DNA of 58,549 bases from SVTX01 sp964526505 (GTDB lineage: Bacteria > Bacillota > Clostridia > Oscillospirales > CAG-272): assembly GCA_964526505.1 (NCBI GenBank), contig CAZGJC010000008.1, positions 1 to 58,549 of the forward strand. Direction: 5' to 3'. The translations under genes were made by a program, and so were the position numbers. This document shows positions 25,671 through 34,858 of this stretch, piece by piece; the first letter of the stretch is position 1; the number at the start of each line of letters is the position of its first letter. The notes under the pieces are model-generated. The model ran no database searches, was not told the origin of the DNA, and saw nothing but the letters and a program-made list of their open reading frames with translations.

Positions 25671-27068
25671 TTAAATGCTGTGAATTCCGAGTTTAGCGTT
25701 CGCATTTGAATCGACGCCGTACTTTTCGTTCTTTCTGTGTTCGAAAAATTTGAGTGCAACCTGCTCGAATAACGCATAAGACAAAACGTCCTCGTCCTGT
25801 TCCAAATATCCCGCCGGTATTTTGCTTCTCAATTCTTCGAGTTCGGGTTTGAGATCGTCTGCCGGACGATGAGTAATTCTCTTTTCGTCGCCTATGATCT
25901 TCTTTACGAATTCGGGGTCTATCTCCACGGGTGTCTTGCCGTATTCGCCTCTGACAACACCCTTGAATTCTTTTGTAACCATCTTGTATCTTTCACCGTT
26001 TAAAACGTTGAGTACAGCCTGCGTACCGACAATCTGCGATGACGGTGTTACAAGCGGAGGATATCCCACGTCGGCTCTTACTCTCGGAACTTCTTCAAGT
26101 ACCTCGGTGAGTTTGTCCTCTTTGCCGGCTTGTTTCAACTGAGACATAAGATTGGAAAGCATACCGCCCGGAACTTGATATATAAGTGCATTTACGTCAA
26201 CTTTAAGTGCCTTGGGATTGAGCAATCCATCCGCAAGATATTTCTCACGTAATGGCGTAAAGTACTTTGTTGCCTTGTCAAGTTCTTCAAGTTTTATACC
26301 CGTATCGTATTCAGTACCCATAAGAGTTGCAACAAGTGTCTCCGTGGGAGGCTGTGACGTTCCCATAGCCATGGGCGATATTGCAGTGTCAACAATGTCC
26401 ACTCCCGCTTCAATCGCTTTGAGCAACGTCATTGAAGCAAGACCTGCGGTGTAGTGCGTGTGAAGTTGAATGGGAAGATTTACACTTTCCTTTAACGTCT
26501 TTACAAGTTCGTAAGCGTCATAAGGTTTGAGCAAACCTGCCATATCTTTAATGCATATGGAATCCGCTCCCATATCTTCAAGTTTTTTCGCATATTCGGA
26601 ATAATAATCCATCGTGTAAACGGGACCCGTTGTGTAACTGAATGCCGCCTGAACGTGACCACCCTCTCTCTTTGTGGCGTCAATTGCCGTTTTGAGGTTT
26701 CTGGGGTCGTTGAGTGCGTCGAATATACGTATAATGTCGATACCGTTTGCTATTGATTTTTGAACGAAATATTCTACTACGTCGTCAGAATAATGGCGAT
26801 ATCCGAGAATATTCTGACCTCTGAAAAGCATTTGAAGTTTGGTGTTTTTTACGTTCTCTCTTATCGTGCGAAGTCTCTGCCAAGGGTCCTCGTTGAGGAA
26901 TCGCATACAAGCGTCGAAAGTCGCCCCGCCCCACGCTTCAAGCGAATGATAGCCTATCTTGTCAAGTTGAGAAAGAATCGGAAGCATTTCTTCCGTTGTC
27001 ATTCTCGTTGCGATAAGCGATTGATGAGAGTCTCTTAACACCGTTTCCGTAATTTTTACCTGTGCCAT
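25671..27068 (-). CDS. oadA: Oxaloacetate decarboxylase alpha / pyruvate carboxylase subunit B, biotin-free
   Basis: The 465-residue protein is the TIM-barrel carboxyltransferase of oxaloacetate decarboxylase or pyruvate carboxylase. Landmarks: RDSHQSLIATRM, the carboxylated-lysine motif SICIKDMAGLL and the metal ligands HTHYTAGLA. It ends before the biotin domain found in longer OadA proteins, matching the separate biotin carrier gene upstream. It moves CO2 between oxaloacetate/pyruvate and biotin. It is the last gene of the five-gene operon, 21 bases after oadB. Confidence 0.93.
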   Translation of the reverse strand: MAQVKITETVLRDSHQSLIATRMTTEEMLPILSQLDKIGYHSLEAWGGATFDACMRFLNEDPWQRLRTIRENVKNTKLQMLFRGQNILGYRHYSDDVVEYFVQKSIANGIDIIRIFDALNDPRNLKTAIDATKREGGHVQAAFSYTTGPVYTMDYYSEYAKKLEDMGADSICIKDMAGLLKPYDAYELVKTLKESVNLPIQLHTHYTAGLASMTLLKAIEAGVDIVDTAISPMAMGTSQPPTETLVATLMGTEYDTGIKLEELDKATKYFTPLREKYLADGLLNPKALKVDVNALIYQVPGGMLSNLMSQLKQAGKEDKLTEVLEEVPRVRADVGYPPLVTPSSQIVGTQAVLNVLNGERYKMVTKEFKGVVRGEYGKTPVEIDPEFVKKIIGDEKRITHRPADDLKPELEELRSKIPAGYLEQDEDVLSYALFEQVALKFFEHRKNEKYGVDSNANAKLGIHSI

Positions 27069-27089
27069 ATATAATCTCCTGTAATCATT

Positions 27090-28301
27090 TTATCCAAGCC
27101 ACGACAGGAACACACCTGCCGCAACCGCCGAACCTATTACGCCGGCTACGTTTGGTCCCATTGCGTGCATAAGAAGGAAGTTGGACGGATCCTCTTTTTG
27201 ACCCTCGATTTGTGCAACACGTGCCGCCATCGGAACAGCGGAAACGCCTGCCGAACCGATAAGCGGATTTATCTTTCCGCCTGATATCCAGTTCATAACT
27301 TTCGCAGTCAAAAGACCACCCAACGTAGATATGCAGAACGCCACGAGTCCGCACGCAATAATAACAACCGTTTGAAGCGAGAGGAAGTTTTCGGCACTTG
27401 CCGTTGCACCCACCGAAATTCCAAGAAGAATTGTAACTATGTTCATAAACTCATTTTGAACCGTCTTCGAAAGTCTTTCGGTAACTCCGCATACGTTGAG
27501 TATGTTACCGAACATAAGACAACCTATAAGTGCGACCGCATCGGGAACGATAAGTCCTACAACAACGGTAACAAGTACGGGGAATATGAGTTTTTCTATG
27601 CGAGATACTTTGCGTATCTGACCCATCTTTATCTGACGTTCTTTTTTGGTCGTCAAAAGTTTCATTATCGGCGGTTGTATCATAGGAATAAGTGCCATGT
27701 ACGAATATGCCGCAATCGCTATCGCTCCGAGAAGTGCCGGACCGAGCGTCTTTGTTACAAGTATTGCAGTAGGACCGTCGGCACCGCCTATAATGCCTAT
27801 GGACGCCGCCTGACCAAGCGTGTAAAGACCGGATATGAACGCTGCGGAAAACGCCACGAAGACACCGAGTTGGGATCCTGCACCGATAAGAAAATATTTC
27901 GGATTTGCAATAAGAGGCGAAAAGTCGGTCATCGCCCCTATACCCATAAATATAATACAGGGATAAATTCCGAGTTTAACACCGAGATACAGCAAATCAA
28001 GAAATCCGCCTTGGCTTACCGCAAGTTTCACGGATTCAAGCACTGTAAGTTTGCCCGTGTTGTCTACCCACATATCAAGGTGGAACAAGTTTGCTCCGGG
28101 CAAGTTTGTAAGGAGCATACCTATTGCTATCGGAAGAAGCAATAACGGCTCAAATTTCTTTGCTATCGCAAGATAAATAAGCACGAAAGAGATGACGTAC
28201 ATTATAAGGTACTTCCACCAATCGGAATTGTTTGACAAAAGTTGTGCAATTCCCGTGCTTTTAATGAAATTTTGTATTGTTTCAATGATGCCGTCAAGCA
28301 T
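27090..28301 (-). CDS. oadB: Na+-translocating decarboxylase beta subunit
   Basis: This 403-residue membrane protein decarboxylates carboxybiotin and pumps Na+ outwards. Family motifs are present: GVMTDF-like GAMTDFSPLIANP, the functional GGADGPTAI segment, and the C-terminal NPLIGSAGVSAVP with HAMGPNVAGVIGSAVAAGV. About ten membrane segments are evident. It lies between the biotin carrier and oadA genes in the same operon. Confidence 0.95.
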   Translation of the reverse strand: MLDGIIETIQNFIKSTGIAQLLSNNSDWWKYLIMYVISFVLIYLAIAKKFEPLLLLPIAIGMLLTNLPGANLFHLDMWVDNTGKLTVLESVKLAVSQGGFLDLLYLGVKLGIYPCIIFMGIGAMTDFSPLIANPKYFLIGAGSQLGVFVAFSAAFISGLYTLGQAASIGIIGGADGPTAILVTKTLGPALLGAIAIAAYSYMALIPMIQPPIMKLLTTKKERQIKMGQIRKVSRIEKLIFPVLVTVVVGLIVPDAVALIGCLMFGNILNVCGVTERLSKTVQNEFMNIVTILLGISVGATASAENFLSLQTVVIIACGLVAFCISTLGGLLTAKVMNWISGGKINPLIGSAGVSAVPMAARVAQIEGQKEDPSNFLLMHAMGPNVAGVIGSAVAAGVFLSWLG

Positions 28302-28336
28302 TATTTTATTTTCCTTTCATCAAAATTCGGGAATAC

Positions 28337-28720
28337 TCAATTGAGAGTAACCAAAACTTCGTCCGTATTTACAGACGCACCCTTCGATGTGTTTACGGAA
28401 GCGACAACACCGTCCGACGGAGCACAAATGTCGTTTTCCATCTTCATCGCTTCAAGAACAACCAAAACGTCGCCCTTCTTTACCGTTGTGCCTACGTTTG
28501 CGTTAACCTTTATAATTGTTCCGGGCATAGGAGCGGCAACCTTTACCGCTCCCTGCGTACCACTTGTCTTGGGTGCTTTGGGGGCTGGAGTGGGTTGTGC
28601 AACCGGTGCCACAGGAGTTGCGGGTGTTGCAGGGGTTACGGGAGTGGAAGACGTTTCTCCGACTTCCTCAACGCATACGTCATATGTTACACCGTTTACG
28701 GTCACGTTAAATCTTTTCAT
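28337..28720 (-). CDS. Biotin carboxyl carrier protein of the decarboxylase
   Basis: The 127-residue protein has a short N-terminal domain, a Pro/Ala/Thr-rich flexible linker (about 25-57) and a biotinyl domain with EAMKMEN; Lys93 is the biotin site. It shuttles carboxybiotin between the carboxyltransferases and OadB. It corresponds to GcdC/MmdC. It lies 35 bases upstream of oadB. Confidence 0.93.
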   Translation of the reverse strand: MKRFNVTVNGVTYDVCVEEVGETSSTPVTPATPATPVAPVAQPTPAPKAPKTSGTQGAVKVAAPMPGTIIKVNANVGTTVKKGDVLVVLEAMKMENDICAPSDGVVASVNTSKGASVNTDEVLVTLN

Positions 28721-28747
28721 TATATAATACCAAACCTTTCTTTGTAA

Positions 28748-29284
28748 TTATCTTTTGTTCCATTTGCCATTGTTCGTTCTCTTAAACGAAACGACTCTGA
28801 ATCCGCTTGCAAATTCGTCACCGTACTCACCGCTCTCAATCACAGCGGAAACAGCAGCCGTTATAACCGCAATAAGTTGACCGTCATCGTCCATGTCGTA
28901 ATTTGCATCCGTAAGTGCAGCAGTTTCGTTTGCCTCGGCTTCTACCGCCTGCTCGGACTCTTCCTGTGCTTTTGCATTTTCTCTTGCTCTTTTGGGTATA
29001 TCGTAAAATATAACTTTCGATAAAGCCACAACAAGACACAGTAACGTAAGTACGGCAAATACCATCACCATTCCGGTAACCGTACCTTGAAGTGCATATT
29101 CGATACGCTCGGACAAGCTGAGATTTTCTCCCTTTATCTCGCCCAAATCGACTTCTTCGACAGTCTCCGAAACATTCTCGGTAACGCTTTCAGCCGATAT
29201 ACATATGCACGTCGTACAAATCAGAAAAATGCAAATAAGCACCAATATTCCTATTTTCTTAATGCTTTTCATATTTTCGACCAC
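28748..29284 (-). CDS. OadG/MmdD family subunit
   Basis: The 178-residue protein has a signal-like hydrophobic N-terminus (about 9-28), a second membrane helix (about 74-98) and a cytosolic tail ending in TAAVSAVIESGEYG and SFKRTNNGKW, typical of OadG-family gamma/delta subunits that assemble the complex. GTG 29284 is chosen since AAAGG is 6 bases upstream; the ATG four codons later would be too far. The acidic Glu/Ala-rich stretch (about 112-140) is a linker. Confidence 0.85.
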   Translation of the reverse strand: MVENMKSIKKIGILVLICIFLICTTCICISAESVTENVSETVEEVDLGEIKGENLSLSERIEYALQGTVTGMVMVFAVLTLLCLVVALSKVIFYDIPKRARENAKAQEESEQAVEAEANETAALTDANYDMDDDGQLIAVITAAVSAVIESGEYGDEFASGFRVVSFKRTNNGKWNKR

Positions 29285-29300
29285 GTAAACCTTTCATAAA

Positions 29301-30623
29301 TCACAGAGGAAGTCTTGCGTATTTTCTGTCGGGCGTTCCGTCAGTCTTTGACGCAAGCATATAAAGTGCGGAACAAATTCTCGCTCTGAGTTCCTCGGGT
29401 GCAATTATATCGTCAATGTCTCCGCACTCTGCGGCATGAATTGCCGATGCGTATTTCTCACACCATTCCCTCTCAACTTCCGCACGATTTTTCTCATGGG
29501 TTATCTCATCGTTCATAAGAAACGCAACACCGCTCTCGGGGGACATCGTGCTGATATATGAACCCTCAACTGCAAATTCCATATCCGCACCTATGCTCTT
29601 TGAACCCATAAGTGTGAACGATGCACCATAGGCTTTGCCTACAACTGCCGATATTTTGGGACAAGTCGCATTTGCATAAGACGTTGCAAGTGCGGCAAAA
29701 CTCTCGGCACTCTCGCCGTGGCAAATCCCCTCGGAATCAATAAGCGTTATAACCGAAATTCCGAATCTGTCGCAGAAACTTATCATTTCGGACGCTTTTT
29801 TTGCACCGCAAGCACAGAGTTTTCCGTTATTTTTTGACTTTGTGTTCGTTGCTATAACACCGCACAAAATACCGCCCATAAAAGCAAATCCAACGCTTAC
29901 GCATTTTGCCGTATCGGCATAAAGTTCAACCGCTTTGCCGTTGTCCGCTATCGCACGTATAAGTTCACAACCCGTAAGTCCCTCAATGGATACCGAACGG
30001 GACGGAGCGTCACCGCTCATATCGCACGCATTGTCTTTGTTGTTTTGAGGAAGAATTTCTATAAGTTCACGGGCAGATGCAAACGCACTTGCCTCATCGT
30101 TTGCTTTTACGGCAAACCTTATACAATCTCCGTCTTTGTTGTCGGGGGTAATATAAGTCACCGCACTTCCCTCAACCTTTATCGCAATGTCAAACATGGA
30201 CGCAACCGTAAGACCCATGCCCGTGCAAGGACCGTCAATAATTGCAATTTGAGGAATAATTCCCGACGCACGTGATACACAATTCATAAACTTTCCGTAA
30301 GAGGAAAGAGCCGAACTGCCGTCAAGTACAACGGCACCCGCACTGTCGAATATGCCTATTATCGGTGCACCGTTTTTAATGGCGGTATCGTATAAAGACT
30401 CGATTTTCTTGGCACCCACTGCGTCAAATGCACCCATCATTCTGTCGCTGTCCTGCACAAACGCAAAAGTCAACTTACCGGATATAGAACCGTAACCGCA
30501 AATAATGCCGTCGTAGACGTCAGACGAGTCGCATCTTTTAATATATGCACCCATCTCAACGAACGTACCTGCGTCGAAAAGCGAGTTGATTTTTTGTTTT
30601 CCGACTGTCAAATTTTTGTTCAT
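29301..30623 (-). CDS. Shortened acyl-CoA carboxyltransferase (MmdA-related)
   Basis: The 440-residue protein has the two crotonase-fold halves of the acyl-CoA carboxyltransferase family. It starts at the segment equivalent to the family's LLDEGSFVE (here LFDAGTFVE), lacking the usual ~40-residue helical N-terminus. SGGARIQEG is SAGAVVLDG here, and GPCAGGA is GPCTGMG, so both glycine-rich oxyanion regions are altered. MmdA decarboxylates methylmalonyl-CoA onto biotin; a different or weaker acyl-CoA activity is possible. It is the first gene of the Na+ pump operon. Confidence 0.85.
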   Translation of the reverse strand: MNKNLTVGKQKINSLFDAGTFVEMGAYIKRCDSSDVYDGIICGYGSISGKLTFAFVQDSDRMMGAFDAVGAKKIESLYDTAIKNGAPIIGIFDSAGAVVLDGSSALSSYGKFMNCVSRASGIIPQIAIIDGPCTGMGLTVASMFDIAIKVEGSAVTYITPDNKDGDCIRFAVKANDEASAFASARELIEILPQNNKDNACDMSGDAPSRSVSIEGLTGCELIRAIADNGKAVELYADTAKCVSVGFAFMGGILCGVIATNTKSKNNGKLCACGAKKASEMISFCDRFGISVITLIDSEGICHGESAESFAALATSYANATCPKISAVVGKAYGASFTLMGSKSIGADMEFAVEGSYISTMSPESGVAFLMNDEITHEKNRAEVEREWCEKYASAIHAAECGDIDDIIAPEELRARICSALYMLASKTDGTPDRKYARLPL

Positions 30624-30692
30624 TTATTGCCTCCGTTTTTTTAATCAGTTAAGTATTGGGAAAAATAAACCTTCTCCCCCAATTATAATACA

Positions 30693-30721
30693 ATTATATC
30701 CCAAATCGCACATTTTGTCAA
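30693..30721 (-). promoter_or_regulatory. Promoter of the Na+ decarboxylase operon
   Basis: On minus, TTGACA (30721-30716), 17 bases, TATAAT (30698-30693): perfect consensus, 70 bases before the carboxyltransferase start. Confidence 0.88.
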
Positions 30722-30859
30722 TGAATAATAAAAATTCTTTATTTATTTTTTCCAATATGTTTCTTTTTTTAATGCACTTCCCGGTTGCGACAAATTTTTT
30801 ATATATCTCGGTGTAAAATGTATATTGAAAGTCAAATATAAAAGAAAGGTAAAAAAGAA

Positions 30860-31339
30860 ATGCTTTGCGAAAAATGTAAAAATAAACCGTCAACCGTTTT
30901 CTTTACGGACGAAGGAGGCACAAACCGTTCCCTCTGCTCCGTGTGTGCGGAAGAATACGTAAATCAAAATAAAATCATTACCCCCGAAACACAAAGCAAT
31001 CAACCGTTTTCTCCTGCGTCATGTGTTATGTCCGCTCCGCAAATAAAAATACCTATTTTGCTGAATAAAGAGTCGGACAACGAGGTTTGCTCATACTGTA
31101 ACACACCACTTAAAGATTCTGCCGAGTCGGGAGAATTTTCCTGTTTTAATTGTGCCGAGCGTATACTGCAAATGCAAAAAAGAACCAAGCCAATGCCAAA
31201 CAGCGTAAGAAAAAAACGAGAGCGTGCATATCACTTGCACAAATTGCAAAAAGATTTGGACGCCCTGCTCAAAAACGAGGAGTACGAGAGAGCGGCACAA
31301 GTCAGAGATAAAATACGTGAAATTCAAAATGCCGAATAA
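30860..31339 (+). CDS. mcsA: McsA-like zinc-finger/UVR adaptor protein
   Basis: The 159-residue protein has two intact CxxC-CxxC zinc fingers (CEKC with CSVC at 3-30; CSYC with CFNC at about 75-95) and a C-terminal UVR motif (LQKDLDALLKNEEYERAAQ, about 128-157). In Bacillus, McsA activates the arginine kinase McsB and works with ClpC. Here it precedes an McsB-like gene and clpC, but no ctsR is present upstream. An AGAAAGG site precedes ATG 30860. Confidence 0.88.
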   Translation: MLCEKCKNKPSTVFFTDEGGTNRSLCSVCAEEYVNQNKIITPETQSNQPFSPASCVMSAPQIKIPILLNKESDNEVCSYCNTPLKDSAESGEFSCFNCAERILQMQKRTKPMPNSVRKKRERAYHLHKLQKDLDALLKNEEYERAAQVRDKIREIQNAE

Positions 31340-31360
31340 CCGTAAAGAAAGGATAGCATA

Positions 31361-32386
31361 ATGTCTTGGTTTAATTGCGAAGAAAAAAATTCCGAAAATA
31401 TACTTTTTTCAAAATATACTTACACCAGAAACATATCGGGTATGTTTCCATCCGAACAAACGCCGGATAAAATTATCGACGTTATATTGCACGCCGAAAC
31501 ACTGTTGAAGAAAAACGGCTTTGCCGTTCAAAGACTCACAGAAAAAGATAACACTCAGGCAAAAGCACTTTTCGAACAACAATATACCGATTTTGATTTT
31601 TGCGGTATACACAGTAATCGAGCTGTGTTTTTCAATGAACCGTGTAATTTGTGCATATCCGTAGGAGGCACAAACCTTATAAATATTTCCGCAGTGTTAC
31701 CGGGTGCGTCTATAAAAGAAGCATATAATATATCGTTGTCTGCCGAAAAATTGCTTGACGGAGAATTTGATTTCGCATATAGCGAAGAATTCGGATATTT
31801 GTCTCCCATTCCCGCATCCTGCGGTAACGGAATCAAAATGAGTTCGGCACTTTACTTGCCACTGCTGTCAAGATACGACAAAATAAATTCTCTGTTTTCA
31901 TCATTGTCCGCACACGGTATATTCCTATACCCCGCTTTTCCCTCGAACTGCGAAAGCGACGTATATATCATTACGTATTCACCACCATACGGCACCGACG
32001 GCGAATATTCGGCACGTGTTTTCGAACACGTTGTATCCGATATAGTATCACTTGAAAAGAGCGAACTTGAAAATATAGATAAACCGCAACTGAAAAACAT
32101 ATCCGAAAAAGCGTCACGCTCATTGGGTGCATTGCTTTATTCAAATCGATTGAGTGAAAGCGACCTTATTCGTTCACTCTCCGAAATTCGCCTTGCCGTG
32201 TCCGTCGGAGAAAATAAAAACCTTCCGCAAACAATCACTCCCGGTAAACTCTGCGAAGTACTGTATACTTCCCTGTCTTGCTGTATAGTGTCGAACTCGA
32301 AAAGTCCGATAACAAACAACGAAGAACTCGATATTGCACGAAGTATAAACGTAAAAAAACTGCTAAATGCAACCAAGTCCACCTAA
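31361..32386 (+). CDS. McsB-like protein, probable arginine pseudokinase
   Basis: The 341-residue protein aligns along its length with McsB by hydrophobic pattern and landmarks (AVLPGASIKEA, FDFAYSEEFGYLS, ALYLPLL, IRLAVSVG near the C-terminus). The catalytic residues are not kept. SSRIRLAR becomes SKYTYTR (17-23), VEKHL becomes EQQYT (72-76), NEEDHIRIQ becomes GGTNLINIS (102-110), SCPTNVGTGLRAS becomes PIPASCGNGIKMS (149-161) and RGIYGEGSEAVGN becomes YPAFPSNCESDVY (190-202). Phosphotransfer is therefore unlikely. It lies between mcsA and clpC, 21 and 12 bases away. It probably acts as a structural partner of McsA or ClpC. Confidence 0.85.
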   Translation: MSWFNCEEKNSENILFSKYTYTRNISGMFPSEQTPDKIIDVILHAETLLKKNGFAVQRLTEKDNTQAKALFEQQYTDFDFCGIHSNRAVFFNEPCNLCISVGGTNLINISAVLPGASIKEAYNISLSAEKLLDGEFDFAYSEEFGYLSPIPASCGNGIKMSSALYLPLLSRYDKINSLFSSLSAHGIFLYPAFPSNCESDVYIITYSPPYGTDGEYSARVFEHVVSDIVSLEKSELENIDKPQLKNISEKASRSLGALLYSNRLSESDLIRSLSEIRLAVSVGENKNLPQTITPGKLCEVLYTSLSCCIVSNSKSPITNNEELDIARSINVKKLLNATKST

Positions 32387-32398
32387 AAAGGAAAATAT

Positions 32399-34792
32399 AT
32401 GTCACAAAGATTTACACCACTTGCCGAAAAAATTTTGACCGTCGCTCAAAATATTGCCATCTCCGACGGCTCTCCGAACGTAGGAAGCGAACATATCTTG
32501 CTTGGTATTTTGACCTGTAAAGACTCGGTAGCACACCACCTGTTGCACTCTGTCGGCATAACACAAGAACAAGTCAAAGAAAAAATTCAAAGTTTTAGCA
32601 GTACCGCATCCGCACGCCCCACGGTTTTTACAACCGAAATGACCCCCGTTGTAAGGGAAATTATCTCAAATGCGAAAAATTCCGCCGCTGACGGCAACGT
32701 GGGTAGTCAGCATATACTTCTTGCAATGATTGACTCTAATGCCTGCCTTGCTACACATATTCTGGAAGACCTCGGCACACCGATGTCCGCTCTCCGAAAA
32801 AATATCAACCGTTTCAATTCCACGTCCCCCACCGAAATTCACAAACAGGACGACGACGTAAGCATATCGGCACTTTCAAAATATGGCAAGGACCTTACGA
32901 ATTCGCATGCGGAAAACTCGGTTCTCATAGGACGAGAGGACGAGATGAACCGTATCATACAAATCCTTTGTCGCAAAAGTAAAAATAACCCCTGCCTCAT
33001 AGGAGAAGCGGGAGTCGGAAAGACGGCAATTGTAGAGGGACTTGCAAAAAGAATATCCGCAAATAACGTCCCGGATATTCTAAGACACAAAAAAATAATA
33101 TCTCTTGACTTCACTCAAATTATATCTGGTGCAAAATACCGAGGCGAATTTGAAGAACGTATGCGTGATATCCTATCGGAAGCACTGAATAATAAGGATA
33201 TTATTTTATTCATCGACGAAATACACGTGGTAATGGGTGCGGGATCGGCTGAGGGTGCAATGGATGCGGCAAATATTTTAAAACCTCCACTGTCTCGTGG
33301 AGAAATACAAATAATAGGTGCTACCACCATAGACGAATACCGTAAACATATCGAGCGAGACCAGGCTCTTCAAAGAAGATTTCAAAGCGTTATGATAAAC
33401 GAACCCGGCAGAAAAGAAACATTAAATATACTCATGGGTCTGAAAAACGGCTTTGAACAACACCACAAAGTCAAGATATCTAATCAAGCACTGGAATATG
33501 CACTCGATATGTCTATGCGATATATAAACGACAGATTTTTGCCCGATAAGGCAATAGACGTTCTGGATGAGGCGTGTTCCGCTCTGCGTCTGAAAATCGC
33601 AAGTACGACAAATAACACCGAGAAATTAAAAAATCAAATTGATAAATTGCAAATCCAAAAAAAGCAGGCTATTTTAAATTTTGATATGGAACGTGCAAAT
33701 ACCATTCATACAGAGGAACAACACCTGTGCGACGTATTGAAAACAGAGATACAGAACCAAAGCAAAAATATCGAAAAATTACCGATTTTGCACGGCAGTG
33801 ACATAGCGAAAATAATAACAAAACAAACCGGCATTCCCGTCAGTCGAATAATGAAACCCGACTCTCAAAAACTGCTTGATATGTCAAGCGAACTTTCATC
33901 CAAAATTATAGGACAGGACAAAGCGATAGGCGAATTGTCCCGTGCGATACGCCGAGGAAGAACGGGACTTAAAAACCCATCACGTCCAATCGGATCATTT
34001 ATATTCGCAGGTGCCACGGGTGTCGGAAAAACCTATCTTTGTAAAATGCTGGCACAATGCCTGTTCGGAAGCGAAAACGCCCTGATTCGTCTTGATATGT
34101 CCGAATATATGGAAAAGCACAGCGTCTCAAAACTTATCGGCTCACCGCCGGGATATGTCGGCTACGGCGAGAGCGGTTTTCTGACCGAAAAAGTCCGTCG
34201 CAGCCCGTATAGTATCATATTGTTTGACGAGATAGAAAAAGCACACCCCGACGTACTTAATATCCTTTTGCAAGTACTTGACGACGGTATTCTCACCGAT
34301 TCTTGCGGTCGCAAAGTGAATTTTAAAAACACCGTAATCATTATGACGTCAAACGTCGGTGCAAACACCCACACCTCTAAACCTCTCGGATTTTTCGCAA
34401 ACGACTCCTCAAAATACGATGAAGAAGAACGACACACCTTGTCGGAAATAAAAAAGACGTTTTCCCCCGAATTTATAAATCGTGTGGACAATATAATAGT
34501 TTTCAGACAACTCGATATCAATGACCTTGAAAAAATCACCGCTCTTTGCTTTGCACAACTTCAAAAACACCTCAAATCAATGAAAATATCATTTGATTTC
34601 GACACCGAAGCCTGTAAATATATCGCAAAACTCGCAATTGCCGAAAACTTGGGAGCCAGACCCGTAAAAAGATACGTCACTAAATTTGCGGAAGACAAAA
34701 TATCCGAGATGCTCCTCAGAGGTATAGTCAAACCGGGCAGTTCCCTGCACGCCACCGTACTAAATAACAACATCGTGCTGAATGTTTTGTAA
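32399..34792 (+). CDS. clpC: ATP-dependent Clp protease ATP-binding subunit ClpC
   Basis: ClpC is a two-ring AAA+ unfoldase for ClpP. The 797 residues show the double Clp-N domain (1-140), first Walker A GEAGVGKT and Walker B LFIDEIHVVMG, the coiled middle domain (about 405-465) that binds adaptors such as MecA or McsB, second Walker A GATGVGKT and Walker B ILFDEIEKAH, and the C-terminal D2 small domain. All ATPase motifs are intact. It is the last gene of the mcsA-pseudokinase-clpC operon. Confidence 0.95.
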   Translation: MSQRFTPLAEKILTVAQNIAISDGSPNVGSEHILLGILTCKDSVAHHLLHSVGITQEQVKEKIQSFSSTASARPTVFTTEMTPVVREIISNAKNSAADGNVGSQHILLAMIDSNACLATHILEDLGTPMSALRKNINRFNSTSPTEIHKQDDDVSISALSKYGKDLTNSHAENSVLIGREDEMNRIIQILCRKSKNNPCLIGEAGVGKTAIVEGLAKRISANNVPDILRHKKIISLDFTQIISGAKYRGEFEERMRDILSEALNNKDIILFIDEIHVVMGAGSAEGAMDAANILKPPLSRGEIQIIGATTIDEYRKHIERDQALQRRFQSVMINEPGRKETLNILMGLKNGFEQHHKVKISNQALEYALDMSMRYINDRFLPDKAIDVLDEACSALRLKIASTTNNTEKLKNQIDKLQIQKKQAILNFDMERANTIHTEEQHLCDVLKTEIQNQSKNIEKLPILHGSDIAKIITKQTGIPVSRIMKPDSQKLLDMSSELSSKIIGQDKAIGELSRAIRRGRTGLKNPSRPIGSFIFAGATGVGKTYLCKMLAQCLFGSENALIRLDMSEYMEKHSVSKLIGSPPGYVGYGESGFLTEKVRRSPYSIILFDEIEKAHPDVLNILLQVLDDGILTDSCGRKVNFKNTVIIMTSNVGANTHTSKPLGFFANDSSKYDEEERHTLSEIKKTFSPEFINRVDNIIVFRQLDINDLEKITALCFAQLQKHLKSMKISFDFDTEACKYIAKLAIAENLGARPVKRYVTKFAEDKISEMLLRGIVKPGSSLHATVLNNNIVLNVL

Positions 34793-34806
34793 CGCACAAA
34801 AATAAA

Positions 34807-34856
34807 GCCCCGACTCTGTGGTATCCGTAAGGATATCGCCATGTCGGGACTTTTTT
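34807..34856. terminator. Convergent terminator between clpC and the RluD-type gene
   Basis: GCCCCGAC (34807-34814) pairs with GTCGGGAC (34843-34850), with an inner TATCC/GGATA helix, followed by TTTTTT on plus. It lies 15 bases after clpC and abuts the convergent stop codon at 34859. Confidence 0.85.
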
Positions 34857-34858
34857 CG

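Noticed and set aside
30622..30859. CtsR or CIRCE operator before mcsA
   Set aside because: AAAGTCAAATATAAAAG is only a partial match to a CtsR heptad pair, and no TTAGCACTC-N9-GAGTGCTAA element is present.
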